Below the pieces are notes generated by a model, which was not told where the DNA came from, ran no database searches, and was given only the letters and a program-made list of their open reading frames with translations. A program made the position numbers and the translations under genes. From positions 1,391,749-1,455,748 of the forward strand of contig NZ_CP059563.1 of the NCBI RefSeq assembly GCF_014054725.1: 64,000 bases of DNA, written 5' to 3'. Positions 8,621 to 16,367 of the stretch are shown here, piece after piece; position 1 is the first letter of the stretch; each line of letters opens with the position of its first letter. This stretch comes from Conchiformibius steedae (GTDB lineage: Bacteria; Pseudomonadota; Gammaproteobacteria; Burkholderiales; Neisseriaceae).

Positions 8621-8646
8621 ACCCGCTGTTACCGCAGCGGGTTTTT
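8621..8646 (+). terminator. Rho-independent terminator
   Basis: ACCCGCTG (8621-8628) pairs with CAGCGGGT (8635-8642) around a 6-nt loop and is followed by T residues. It ends the small secreted-protein gene. Confidence 0.85.
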
Positions 8647-8717
8647 CTTGTTTTTTCCGCCGCCGAAACTGCTAAAATAGCGTTTTGGTTTTTGTAAACG
8701 AAACGAGGTTTCCGATT

Positions 8718-9281
8718 ATGATGGTTTTCCACCCTGATGTGATGGGCGTGAGCGCACTTGCCGAAAAAATCCGCAAAATCCCCAATTGGCCCAAAGAAGG
8801 GATTTTGTTTCACGATATTACCCCCGTGCTGCAAAGCCCCGAATATTTCCGCTTGCTGGTGGATTTGTTTACTTACCGCTATATGGGTCAAAAAATTGAT
8901 GTGGTGGCGGGTTTGGATGCGCGTGGCTTTATTATCGGCGCGGCGCTGGCGTATCAGTTGAACGTGGGTTTTGTGCCGATTCGCAAAAAAGGTAAGCTGC
9001 CTTACGACACCATTTCGCAAACCTATTCATTGGAATATGGCGAAGCCACGGTGGAAATCCATAAAGATGCGATTAAAACAGGCGCACGGGTGCTGTTGGT
9101 AGATGATTTGGTGGCAACGGGCGGAACGATGATGGCAGGGGTGGAGCTGATTCGCCGTTTGGGTGGCGATGTGGCGGAAGCTTGCGCGATTTTGGAATTT
9201 GCTGATTTGCCAGGGGCTGCCAATATCCGTGCGGCGGGCGTGCCTTTGTTTACCTTGCTGCAAAACGACGGTTCGCTGTAA
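8718..9281 (+). CDS. apt: Adenine phosphoribosyltransferase
   Basis: A 187-residue purine-salvage enzyme converting adenine and PRPP to AMP. It shows the Apt opening [19 protein letters not shown], the [13 protein letters not shown] loop and the PRPP-binding [13 protein letters not shown] near residue 122. CGAGG lies 9 nt before the ATG at 8718; the next codon is also ATG. An extended -10 (TGCTAAAAT, 8670-8678) precedes it, just after the upstream terminator. Confidence 0.93.
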   Translation: MMVFHPDVMGVSALAEKIRKIPNWPKEGILFHDITPVLQSPEYFRLLVDLFTYRYMGQKIDVVAGLDARGFIIGAALAYQLNVGFVPIRKKGKLPYDTISQTYSLEYGEATVEIHKDAIKTGARVLLVDDLVATGGTMMAGVELIRRLGGDVAEACAILEFADLPGAANIRAAGVPLFTLLQNDGSL

Positions 9282-9344
9282 TCGGTTTGGCTGATATCGG
9301 GCATCGGAATAAACGATTTTACACGTTTCCTGATTTGGATTACA

Positions 9345-9362
9345 TTTTCTTACATAAGAAAA
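9345..9362. promoter_or_regulatory. Palindrome upstream of prpB
   Basis: TTTTCTTA (9345-9352) and TAAGAAAA (9355-9362) form an 8-bp inverted repeat with a 2-bp centre, 25 bp before the prpB ATG. It is a possible operator for a propionate regulator. No such regulator gene is in the window. Confidence 0.35.
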
Positions 9363-9387
9363 ATACACCCAAACTACGGAGACAACC

Positions 9388-10269
9388 ATGACCCGTTATT
9401 CTGCTGGTGCGGCATTCCGCCGTGCTGTTGAAACCAATCATCCCCTAGCCGTGGGCGGTTGCGTAAACGCCTATTTTGCGCGTTTGGCGACCCAAAGCGG
9501 CTTTCAAGCGATTTATCTTTCAGGCGGCGGCGTGGCTGCCTGTTCGTGCGGGATTCCCGATTTGGGCATTACCGCGATGGAAGACGTGCTGATTGATGCG
9601 CGCCGCATTACCGACAATGTCGATACCCCTTTGCTGGTGGATATTGATGTGGGTTGGGGCGGCGCGTTTAATATTGCCCGCACTATCCGCGCTTTTGAAA
9701 AAGCAGGCGTGGCGGCGGTGCATATCGAAGACCAAGTGGCACAAAAACGCTGCGGACACCGTCCCAATAAAGCCATTGTTTCACAAAATGAAATGGTGGA
9801 CAGAATCAAAGCCGCCACCGATGCACGCCACGATGAAAACTTTGTCATTATGGCGCGTACCGATGCTTTGGCGGTGGAAGGGTTGGATGCCGCGATTGAA
9901 CGCGCCCAAGCCTGCGTAGAAGCGGGCGCGGACATGATTTTTCCCGAAGCCATGACCGAGCTTTCCATGTACCAACGCTTTGCCGAAGCGGTTAAAGTGC
10001 CCGTATTGGCAAACATCACCGAATTTGGCGCCACGCCGCTTTACACCCAGCAGGAACTCGCCGACAACGGCGTGAAGCTGGTGTTGTACCCCCTGTCGTC
10101 TTTCCGCGCCGCCAGCAAAGCCGCGCTGAATGTATATCAAGCCATTTTGCGCGACGGCACACAGGCGAATGTGGTGGACACCATGCAGACCCGCGCCGAA
10201 CTCTACGACTATCTCAATTATCACGATTTTGAAAACAAGCTAGACAAATTATTTAGTCAAAATAAGTGA
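9388..10269 (+). CDS. prpB: Methylisocitrate lyase
   Basis: A 293-residue enzyme of the isocitrate lyase/PEP mutase family that cleaves 2-methylisocitrate to pyruvate and succinate, the last step of the methylcitrate cycle. Visible motifs are YLSGGGVAA near residue 45, the Mg-binding [10 protein letters not shown] near 82 and the catalytic loop [10 protein letters not shown] near 120, with its cysteine. IMARTDAL near 153 and NITEFG near 209 are also present. GGAG lies about 7 nt before the ATG. The normal partner prpC follows only after two inserted genes. Confidence 0.95.
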   Translation: MTRYSAGAAFRRAVETNHPLAVGGCVNAYFARLATQSGFQAIYLSGGGVAACSCGIPDLGITAMEDVLIDARRITDNVDTPLLVDIDVGWGGAFNIARTIRAFEKAGVAAVHIEDQVAQKRCGHRPNKAIVSQNEMVDRIKAATDARHDENFVIMARTDALAVEGLDAAIERAQACVEAGADMIFPEAMTELSMYQRFAEAVKVPVLANITEFGATPLYTQQELADNGVKLVLYPLSSFRAASKAALNVYQAILRDGTQANVVDTMQTRAELYDYLNYHDFENKLDKLFSQNK

Positions 10270-10435
10270 TTGAAATCGCCAACAGCGTGTTTTTTAAACA
10301 GACAAATATTTTTGAAAATGCGCTGTTGGTTTGTGTAAATATTTAATTTTCTAAGATATATATATTGGAATAAACTTGTACCCAAATCTGCAAATGTCAA
10401 TAAAACTGTTTTGGATAAGGGGGATTGGTAAGTTT

Positions 10436-10933
10436 ATGCTTAATTGGAAAAAAATATTTTTATTTCTTTCACTAACATTTTTTTTAACATCTTGTTCTGA
10501 AAAAAACTTACCTGACGGTGTGGGGCGGGTCATTTTAAAAAACGGTTATCCTTGTCTGTATTTAAACAATGGTCAGCCAATTGCACGCATGGGTTCAGAT
10601 GTTCATGCTTTTATTCCCACCATGCCCGACGGCAGTAGCCGAGAACAATGCGTTTTATGGGAAGGTGGAAAAAAGTTATTAAAATATAATCAAGTAATTG
10701 ATTCTGATTTGTGGGGCAAACAATCAGAAGACATTCATTTGGTTCAATTTTGTGTGGAAAATAAAAATAATATCATGCGTTTGGTGCAAACCAAAAGAAA
10801 TGAACAAGGTCATGCTATTTGTACCGATTTGGCTTGGAAGCCAGTGAAATCTTATTTTGGTGTGTTTGCCGAAATTGAGCGTTTTTGGGATTGGCTGTTT
10901 AATTTGAACGGCTATACCAAAGAAGTATTTTAG
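10436..10933 (+). CDS. Putative lipoprotein, possibly immunity-like
   Basis: A 165-residue protein with a classic lipoprotein signal (hydrophobic stretch, then LTSC with the acceptor cysteine at 20). It probably sits in the periplasm on a lipid anchor. The mature part has the motifs PCLYL, EQCVLW, FCVENKN and AICTD, and ends with an aromatic segment (ERFWDWLFNL). The next gene shares the same order of motifs, so the two are paralogues. The region is much more AT-rich than prpB and prpC on either side. Similar small Cys-containing lipoproteins are annotated elsewhere as putative type VI secretion immunity proteins. I offer that only as a possibility. Confidence 0.55.
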   Translation: MLNWKKIFLFLSLTFFLTSCSEKNLPDGVGRVILKNGYPCLYLNNGQPIARMGSDVHAFIPTMPDGSSREQCVLWEGGKKLLKYNQVIDSDLWGKQSEDIHLVQFCVENKNNIMRLVQTKRNEQGHAICTDLAWKPVKSYFGVFAEIERFWDWLFNLNGYTKEVF

Positions 10934-10968
10934 CGATAATTGAGCAATAAACAATGGGGAAGTGATTG

Positions 10969-11526
10969 ATGTATAAAATTATTTTTTCTATTGGGTTATT
11001 GTGTCTTTTTGGAAAAGTATATGCAGTATCATGGAATGAAGCTGAACCTTATCAAATTGGTATTGCTGTAAAAGAGGAACAGCCTTGCTTTTATTTACAT
11101 GGTAATGTTGCCATTCATGGTGTTTCAATATATTCCGACTATGTAAAAGGTATTCACGAAAATCAAGGGTATAATTATATTGGAGGTTTTCTTTCGCCGG
11201 AAAATCAGAAAACTGGCTATGATGTTCAGCATTGTATTATCGTTGATGAAGTAAAGTTTGTATTGGATATCCCTTATGATGTCAATATCTGGGAAAAAGA
11301 ACGACCTTCTTCTTTTTTTGCTCATAGCGAAAAATTTTGTATTAGGAAAAGAAAAAGGGATAATCAACTTTATATTTCTGAAGTTAAATATAATCAAGAT
11401 AATAGTGGTTTAATTTGTAGTGAGAAGCCGTTAAGCGTTAAATATCAGCCCAAACCGAATCCGCAGTTTGAGCCTAATTGGTGGGAAAAAATTTGGTATT
11501 GGTTTTTTGATTTGTTTAATAAATAA
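10969..11526 (+). CDS. Secreted paralogue of the preceding lipoprotein
   Basis: A 185-residue protein with a cleavable signal (LLCLFGKVYA) in place of a lipobox. It matches the preceding gene in motif order: PCFYL, QHCIIV, a DVNIW segment, KFCIRK, LICSE and a C-terminal tryptophan-rich helix (WWEKIWYWFFDLF). Four cysteines fall at equivalent places, consistent with two disulfides. The start is the ATG at 10969, with GGGGAAG upstream. Overall identity to its neighbour looks low, so the duplication is old or the pair diverges quickly. The function is unknown. Confidence 0.55.
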   Translation: MYKIIFSIGLLCLFGKVYAVSWNEAEPYQIGIAVKEEQPCFYLHGNVAIHGVSIYSDYVKGIHENQGYNYIGGFLSPENQKTGYDVQHCIIVDEVKFVLDIPYDVNIWEKERPSSFFAHSEKFCIRKRKRDNQLYISEVKYNQDNSGLICSEKPLSVKYQPKPNPQFEPNWWEKIWYWFFDLFNK

Positions 11527-11633
11527 AGTTTTAGTTCCTGTTCTACTCAAAGAAGTGTTTGAGCGATTTTCAGCTGGCTTGAAAATCAATATTTGTGTGT
11601 AAAAGCAGTAATTTATCTTTAGGAGCGCAAACC

Positions 11634-12788
11634 ATGTCTGCCGAAACCCCAACCCCCACTTTCAAACCGAAAAAATCCGTTGCCCTGTCGGGCGTGGCTG
11701 CGGGCAATACCGCGCTGTGTACCGTCGGGCGCAGCGGCAACGATTTAAGCTATCGCGGCTACGATATTTTGGATTTGGCGAAACACTGCGAATTTGAAGA
11801 AGTGGCGCATTTGCTGATTCACGGTCATCTGCCTAATCAGTTTGAACTGGCTGCCTACAAGCAAAAACTGAAATCCCTGCGCGGTTTGCCGATTCGCGTG
11901 ATTGAAGTGCTGGAAAGCCTGCCTGCCCACACACACCCGATGGACGTGATGCGTACGGGCGTGTCCATGCTCGGTTGCGTGCATCCCGAACGCGAAAGCC
12001 ACCCGTCCAGTGAAGCCCGCGACATCGCCGACAAACTGATTGCCAGCTTGGGCAGTATGTTGTTGTATTGGTATCAGTATTCGCACAACGGCAAACGCAT
12101 TAACGTGGAAAGCGAGGAAGACAGCATCGGCGGACATTTCCTGCACATGTTGCACGGCAAACGCCCCAGCGCAAGCCATATCAAAGCCATGCACATCAGC
12201 TTGATTTTGTATGCAGAACATGAGTTTAACGCTTCCACCTTTACCAGCCGCGTGATTGCGGGTACGGGTTCGGATATTTATTCCTGCATTACGGGTGCGA
12301 TTGGTGCGTTGAAAGGTCCGAAACACGGCGGTGCCAACGAAGTGGCCTACGATATTCAAAAACGCTACCGCAACGCCGATGAAGCGGAAGCCGATATCCG
12401 TGAACGCATTGCGCGGAAAGAAATTATTATCGGTTTCGGACACCCCGTTTACACCGTTTCCGACCCGCGCAATGTGGTGATTAAAGAAGTGGCGCGTGAT
12501 TTGAGCCAAGAAACGGGCGATATGCGTTTGTTTGATATTGCCGAGCGTTTGGAAACGCTGATGTGGAACGAGAAAAAAATGTTCCCCAATTTGGATTGGT
12601 TCAGCGCGGTGTCGTATCAAAAACTGGGCGTGCCGACCGCGATGTTTACGCCGCTGTTTGTGATTTCGCGTACTACGGGCTGGAGCGCACACGTTTTGGA
12701 ACAACGCCAAGACGGTAAGATTATCCGCCCCAGCGCGAATTATACCGGTCCTGATGATTTGGCGTTTGTGGCAATGGATAAGCGTTAA
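11634..12788 (+). CDS. prpC: 2-methylcitrate synthase
   Basis: A 384-residue citrate-synthase-family enzyme that condenses propionyl-CoA with oxaloacetate. The conserved histidines lie in GPKHGGANE near residue 235 and GFGHPVYT near 275. The short length and the [11 protein letters not shown] opening fit methylcitrate synthase and not the longer GltA. The start is the ATG at 11634, preceded by AGGAGCG. A T-tract terminator follows. Confidence 0.94.
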   Translation: MSAETPTPTFKPKKSVALSGVAAGNTALCTVGRSGNDLSYRGYDILDLAKHCEFEEVAHLLIHGHLPNQFELAAYKQKLKSLRGLPIRVIEVLESLPAHTHPMDVMRTGVSMLGCVHPERESHPSSEARDIADKLIASLGSMLLYWYQYSHNGKRINVESEEDSIGGHFLHMLHGKRPSASHIKAMHISLILYAEHEFNASTFTSRVIAGTGSDIYSCITGAIGALKGPKHGGANEVAYDIQKRYRNADEAEADIRERIARKEIIIGFGHPVYTVSDPRNVVIKEVARDLSQETGDMRLFDIAERLETLMWNEKKMFPNLDWFSAVSYQKLGVPTAMFTPLFVISRTTGWSAHVLEQRQDGKIIRPSANYTGPDDLAFVAMDKR

Positions 12789-12798
12789 CAGACTGCGG

Positions 12799-12842
12799 CT
12801 GCCTGAAAGCAAAAATGGCTTTAAACTTTCAGGCAGTTTTTT
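12799..12842 (+). terminator. prpC terminator built on a DUS-like word
   Basis: CTGCCTGAAAG (12799-12809) pairs perfectly with CTTTCAGGCAG (12826-12836) and is followed by six T residues. The left arm is part of GGCTGCCTGAA (12797-12807), which matches the core of the Simonsiella-type DNA uptake sequence. Terminators made of inverted uptake sequences are typical of Neisseriaceae. Confidence 0.85.
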
Positions 12843-12848
12843 GATTGG

Positions 12849-13496
12849 ATGATGTTAATGTCTTTAGAATCACTGGTGCTGTATATTTGGCTGGCTGTGT
12901 TTTCTTATGTGATTCCCGGTCCTGATTGGCTGTATATCGCGGGGCATACGCTGCATTCGCGTAAAGCGGGTTGGGTGGCGGCATTGGGGATACAGTCGGG
13001 TTTGCTGTTTCATATGTTGGTGGGCGCGGCGGGGGCAACGGCGGTTTTGCTGGTGTCGCCACAGGCTTTTTACGCGCTGCAATTGGCGGGGGCGGGGTAT
13101 TTGGTGTATTTAGGCGTGCATACTTTGCGGGGCTTAAAGCAATCCGACAATGCGCCGCAAATGGTGCGTTTGGCGGCGGCGCATTATCAAACCGTGTATT
13201 TAAAAGGTTTGCTGGTCAATGTCTTAAATCCGAAAGCCGCTATCTTTTTTATCAGTATTTTGCCGCAGTTTATCCACCCGAAGGGTAATGCGGCGTTGCA
13301 GTTGTTTTTATTGGGCAGTGTGGATATTGGGGTGGGTTTGCTGTGGTGGTTGTGTTTTTGCGTGGCTTTAGATGCAATCAACCGTAAAATGAACAGCCCC
13401 AAATTCCGTTGGGGCTTGGAAGCTGTGTCGGGGATTTCGTTGTTATTGTTTGGATTGTGGATGTTGCTGAAAGGTGTTTTATTTTTTCTGCAGTAG
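12849..13496 (+). CDS. LysE/RhtB-family amino acid exporter
   Basis: A 215-residue inner-membrane protein of about six helices. It carries the LysE/RhtB signature near the N terminus (VFSYVIPGPDWLYI) and NVLNPKAAIFFISILPQF near residue 125. Members export amino acids or homoserine lactones; the substrate is unclear here. ATGs occur at 12849, 12852 and 12858, and no clear ribosome-binding site separates them. The gene starts only a few bases after the prpC terminator. Confidence 0.85.
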   Translation: MMLMSLESLVLYIWLAVFSYVIPGPDWLYIAGHTLHSRKAGWVAALGIQSGLLFHMLVGAAGATAVLLVSPQAFYALQLAGAGYLVYLGVHTLRGLKQSDNAPQMVRLAAAHYQTVYLKGLLVNVLNPKAAIFFISILPQFIHPKGNAALQLFLLGSVDIGVGLLWWLCFCVALDAINRKMNSPKFRWGLEAVSGISLLLFGLWMLLKGVLFFLQ

Positions 13497-13551
13497 CCAA
13501 TGAGAATAATCAAATTGCTTTACAATAAGGTTTTTTACCAAAAGGATAACC

Positions 13552-14151
13552 ATGTCTGTTTCCCGTTTTGCCGCCGTTTTGGGCATGTGCGCCGTTTTGA
13601 CTGCCTGTAACGAATCCGCCGCCACCTCGCCCGCTGCATCATCTGCATCTTTCCAAAAACCGCCTGTCGGTAAAATCGGGCAGCTGCGTTTGGCAGACAA
13701 TCTTGACCGTGCCGACGGCTATTGCTTGGATATTCTCGGTTCGGGCGACCACATCCGCACCGATATGCCGCTGACGGTACACAACTGCAAACCGGGTTTG
13801 TATGAAGACGAAGCCGTGATGTTGGCAGCAGACGGCAAAATCTATTTTCCCGCTTATGGCGTGTGCGCCACCGCTGCTGGTGTCAATAAAACCGTATTGG
13901 CGGGCGCAGCCGTGATGCCGCGCGGTTGCGGCGAACGCAGCCCGTTTTTGGAAGCCCAATATTTGCAACACTTTGTTTTCCGCGCCGATAAACGGGTGGA
14001 ATTATCGGGTTCGGGCTTGTGCTTAACCGCCGGCGCAGATTCCGCTTCCACCTTTGACCCCAGCCACCGCTGGCGTAGCCTGTCCATGCAAAAATGCGAA
14101 GATGCGCCTTTGGCACAATCGCAGTGGCAGTTTTTTGAACCGAAAGAATAA
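13552..14151 (+). CDS. Lipoprotein with ricin-B-lectin-like beta-trefoil
   Basis: A 199-residue protein with a lipobox (LTAC, cysteine near 19) followed by an Ala/Ser linker. Three similar segments follow: GYCLDILG...NCKPG, GVCATAAG...GCGE and GLCLTAG...KCEDA. The last ends SQWQF, the QxW-type mark of ricin-B beta-trefoils. Six cysteines are spaced as in such folds. A carbohydrate-binding outer-membrane or periplasmic lipoprotein is likely. AAGGA lies about 8 nt before the ATG. Confidence 0.65.
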   Translation: MSVSRFAAVLGMCAVLTACNESAATSPAASSASFQKPPVGKIGQLRLADNLDRADGYCLDILGSGDHIRTDMPLTVHNCKPGLYEDEAVMLAADGKIYFPAYGVCATAAGVNKTVLAGAAVMPRGCGERSPFLEAQYLQHFVFRADKRVELSGSGLCLTAGADSASTFDPSHRWRSLSMQKCEDAPLAQSQWQFFEPKE

Positions 14152-14154
14152 ATC

Positions 14155-15052
14155 ATGATGTCGTCCCGTATGTTGATTCAAGGTTTTGGGTTTGCTACTG
14201 CTGCGGCAGCTTTGAATGCCTCTGTCGGGATTTTCAGTAAAATTTTGTTGGCATACGGTTGGAACGCGCAAGATATTGCGTTTATTAAAACCTTAAGCGC
14301 GGCGCTGCTGCTGACTGTGTTGTTTGCCTACCGTCCGTTTGCCAAACAGCAAGTTGCGCTGTATGCAGTGCCGGTGCTTGGTCGCGCCCGAATAGGGCTG
14401 CACATCGCTTTGTGTGCGTTTTTGGGGATTTTTACCCTGTTTTATTTTGAAACTGTGGCTTATCAATACGGCAACGCTGCCAATGTGGTGGTGGTGCTGA
14501 TGGCTTCGGCAGCCGTTTCTGCGCTGGTGTTGGGAAGAATCTTATTGGGTGAGCAGATTGTTTTATCGGCAGTATTGGGAACGGCAGCGGCAGTTGTCGG
14601 GATTACGCTGGTGTCGTGGACGGGCGGGGGCAATGGCGGGCGCGGGTTATGGTGCGTTTTCGGTGCTGGTAAAAAAATTCTGTTTAAACGGCGGTTTGCG
14701 CTTAACCCGTGCTGTGATGTGGGGCGGAGCGGCATTTTTGCTGATTCCGTTTGTGCAGCATACGCAGGGCATCATTTGGAATGCCGCCACCGTTGCCGCA
14801 TTATCGGGCTTGGTGCTGCTGCCTACGGTGCTGGGGTTTTACTGCACCACCAAAGCCCTGAATGCCTTAAGCGCGGCGCAAGTGCAGGTCAGCGAGTTGT
14901 CCGAACCGTTATTTGCTGCTTTATTGGCGTGGCTGCTGTTGGGGGAATTACCGCAAGGCGGATTTTGGGCGGGAGCAGGGTGTATTGTTTTGGGTATTGC
15001 TTTAATGAACGGACTGTTTGATGCCTGTGTGGGCAGGAAAAAAAGACGATGA
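14155..15052 (+). pseudogene. EamA/DMT transporter with a frameshift
   Basis: The first frame reads as a normal EamA transporter from the ATG at 14155 to about 14630 and then turns into nonsense. The correct continuation (AGAGYGAFSVLVKKF to the TGA at 15050-15052) lies in the +1 frame. Removing one G from the G5 tract at 14626-14630 restores a continuous protein of about 298 residues through TGGAMAGAG. Either this is a single-base insertion or a base-calling error at a homopolymer. Five G residues is short for a phase-variable tract. The stop overlaps the next start (ATGA). Confidence 0.75.
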
Positions 15053-15828
15053 ACCATAATCAGGATTGGAATCCGCAACATTATCTGCGTTTTGTGCAAG
15101 AGCGCACCCGTCCCGCCACCGATTTGCTGGCGCATATCCGCCACCGCCGCGCCACGCGGATTGCTGATTTGGGCTGCGGACCGGGCAACAGCACCGAATT
15201 ATTGCGCCGTACTTGGGCGCAGGCGCAGATTACCGGTGTGGACCATTCTGCCGCGATGCTGGCAAAAGCACGGGAAACCTTGCCGTGGTGTCGTTTTGTG
15301 CAGGCAGATTTTACCTGTTGGCGCGCCGATGCCCCTTTAGACATTATTTTTGCCAATGCTTCGCTGCAATGGGCAGACAGGCACGATGTTTTATTCCCGC
15401 AACTGCTGGAACAGCTTGCCCCTGCCGGTGTGCTGGCAGTGCAGATGCCCGATAATTTAAACGAGCCCTCTCACGCCCTGATGCGCGAAACCGCCGCGCA
15501 ATGGCAGGATAAGCTGACAGGTGTGGCGGTGCGCCCGCCTTTGCCTGCTGTGGCAGAGTATTACGATATTTTGATGCGGGCAGGTTGCCGTGCCGAAATT
15601 TGGCGCACCGTGTATTACTACACCTTGTCCGATGTGGCAGACATTGCCGATTGGTTTGGCAGTACCGCGCTGCGCCCGTATTTGAACGCACTGTCCGGAC
15701 CCGACCGTGCCGCATTTTTTGCCGATTATCTGGCACGTTTGCGCCAAGCCTATCCGCCACGCGCCGACGGTAAAGTTTTGTTGGCATTACCGCGATTGTT
15801 TATCGTGGCAGAAAAAACATCAGTCTGA
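15049..15828 (+). CDS. tam: Trans-aconitate 2-methyltransferase
   Basis: A 259-residue SAM-dependent methyltransferase. It has the Tam-type start WNPQHYLRF, motif I ADLGCGPGNSTELL near residue 38, the acidic GVDHS segment near 62 and IIFANASLQW near 100. Tam esterifies trans-aconitate, an inhibitor formed during aconitase chemistry. Its ATG overlaps the stop of the broken transporter by 4 bp, so the two were probably one operon. Lying just upstream of acnD, it may deal with trans-aconitate-type by-products; that is inference. Confidence 0.85.
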   Translation: MNHNQDWNPQHYLRFVQERTRPATDLLAHIRHRRATRIADLGCGPGNSTELLRRTWAQAQITGVDHSAAMLAKARETLPWCRFVQADFTCWRADAPLDIIFANASLQWADRHDVLFPQLLEQLAPAGVLAVQMPDNLNEPSHALMRETAAQWQDKLTGVAVRPPLPAVAEYYDILMRAGCRAEIWRTVYYYTLSDVADIADWFGSTALRPYLNALSGPDRAAFFADYLARLRQAYPPRADGKVLLALPRLFIVAEKTSV

Positions 15829-15858
15829 AATCCGATTTTTGCTGGAAAAAGGGCGAAA

Positions 15859-16318
15859 ATGAAACTGTTGCCTTATGTTGTTATCAGCCTGCTGGGTGGG
15901 GCGATTGTTCCTTTTCAACTGGCAGTGGTAAATGCTTTCCGCCACAGCACGCAGGCAAGCCAAATCTAAGTCACGTTTTACTTGTATTTGGGCGGAACGC
16001 TGGCATCGCTGGTGTTGGTGTTGGTATTCGGCGGGGGAATAAAACCGCCCGATGTGCAACATGCCCAATGGTGGCACTGGCTGACCGGCGTATTGGGCAG
16101 CGCATATATTGTGCTGATGTTTGTTGCTGCGCCTAAAATCGGTTCTGCAAACACCTTATTGTGGGTGTTTGTGGGGCAGATGGTGTTTGCCACGGCTTTA
16201 GCGCATTTTGGTTTTTTTGGGTTTGGAGCTTAGAAAACTTGAACCCGTAAAATTATTGGGCTTAAGCCTGATTATTATCGGCGGATTGCTGATGATTTGG
16301 GCAGAAAACCGCCGTTAA
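15859..16318 (+). pseudogene. Broken DMT transporter of the YdcZ (DUF606) family
   Basis: The reading frame starts MKLLPYVVISLLGGAIVP and has the short five-helix YdcZ pattern. It is interrupted by an in-frame TAA at 15967-15969. After that it runs on to TAG at 16231-16233. The proper C terminus (LGLSLIIIGGLLMIWAE, ending at the TAA at 16316-16318) lies in another frame, with the shift at or near the T7 tract at 16212-16218. With two independent lesions this is most likely a real pseudogene. It is the second decayed transporter between prpC and acnD. Confidence 0.8.
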
Positions 16319-16367
16319 ATGCTGATTTTTTAATTTGTACAAGAAAAACATAGAGAAGGAAGAAACC

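Noticed and set aside
11745..12812. Long minus-strand open frame opposite prpC
   Set aside because: It is an antisense shadow of the highly conserved prpC, with no start signal or recognisable protein.
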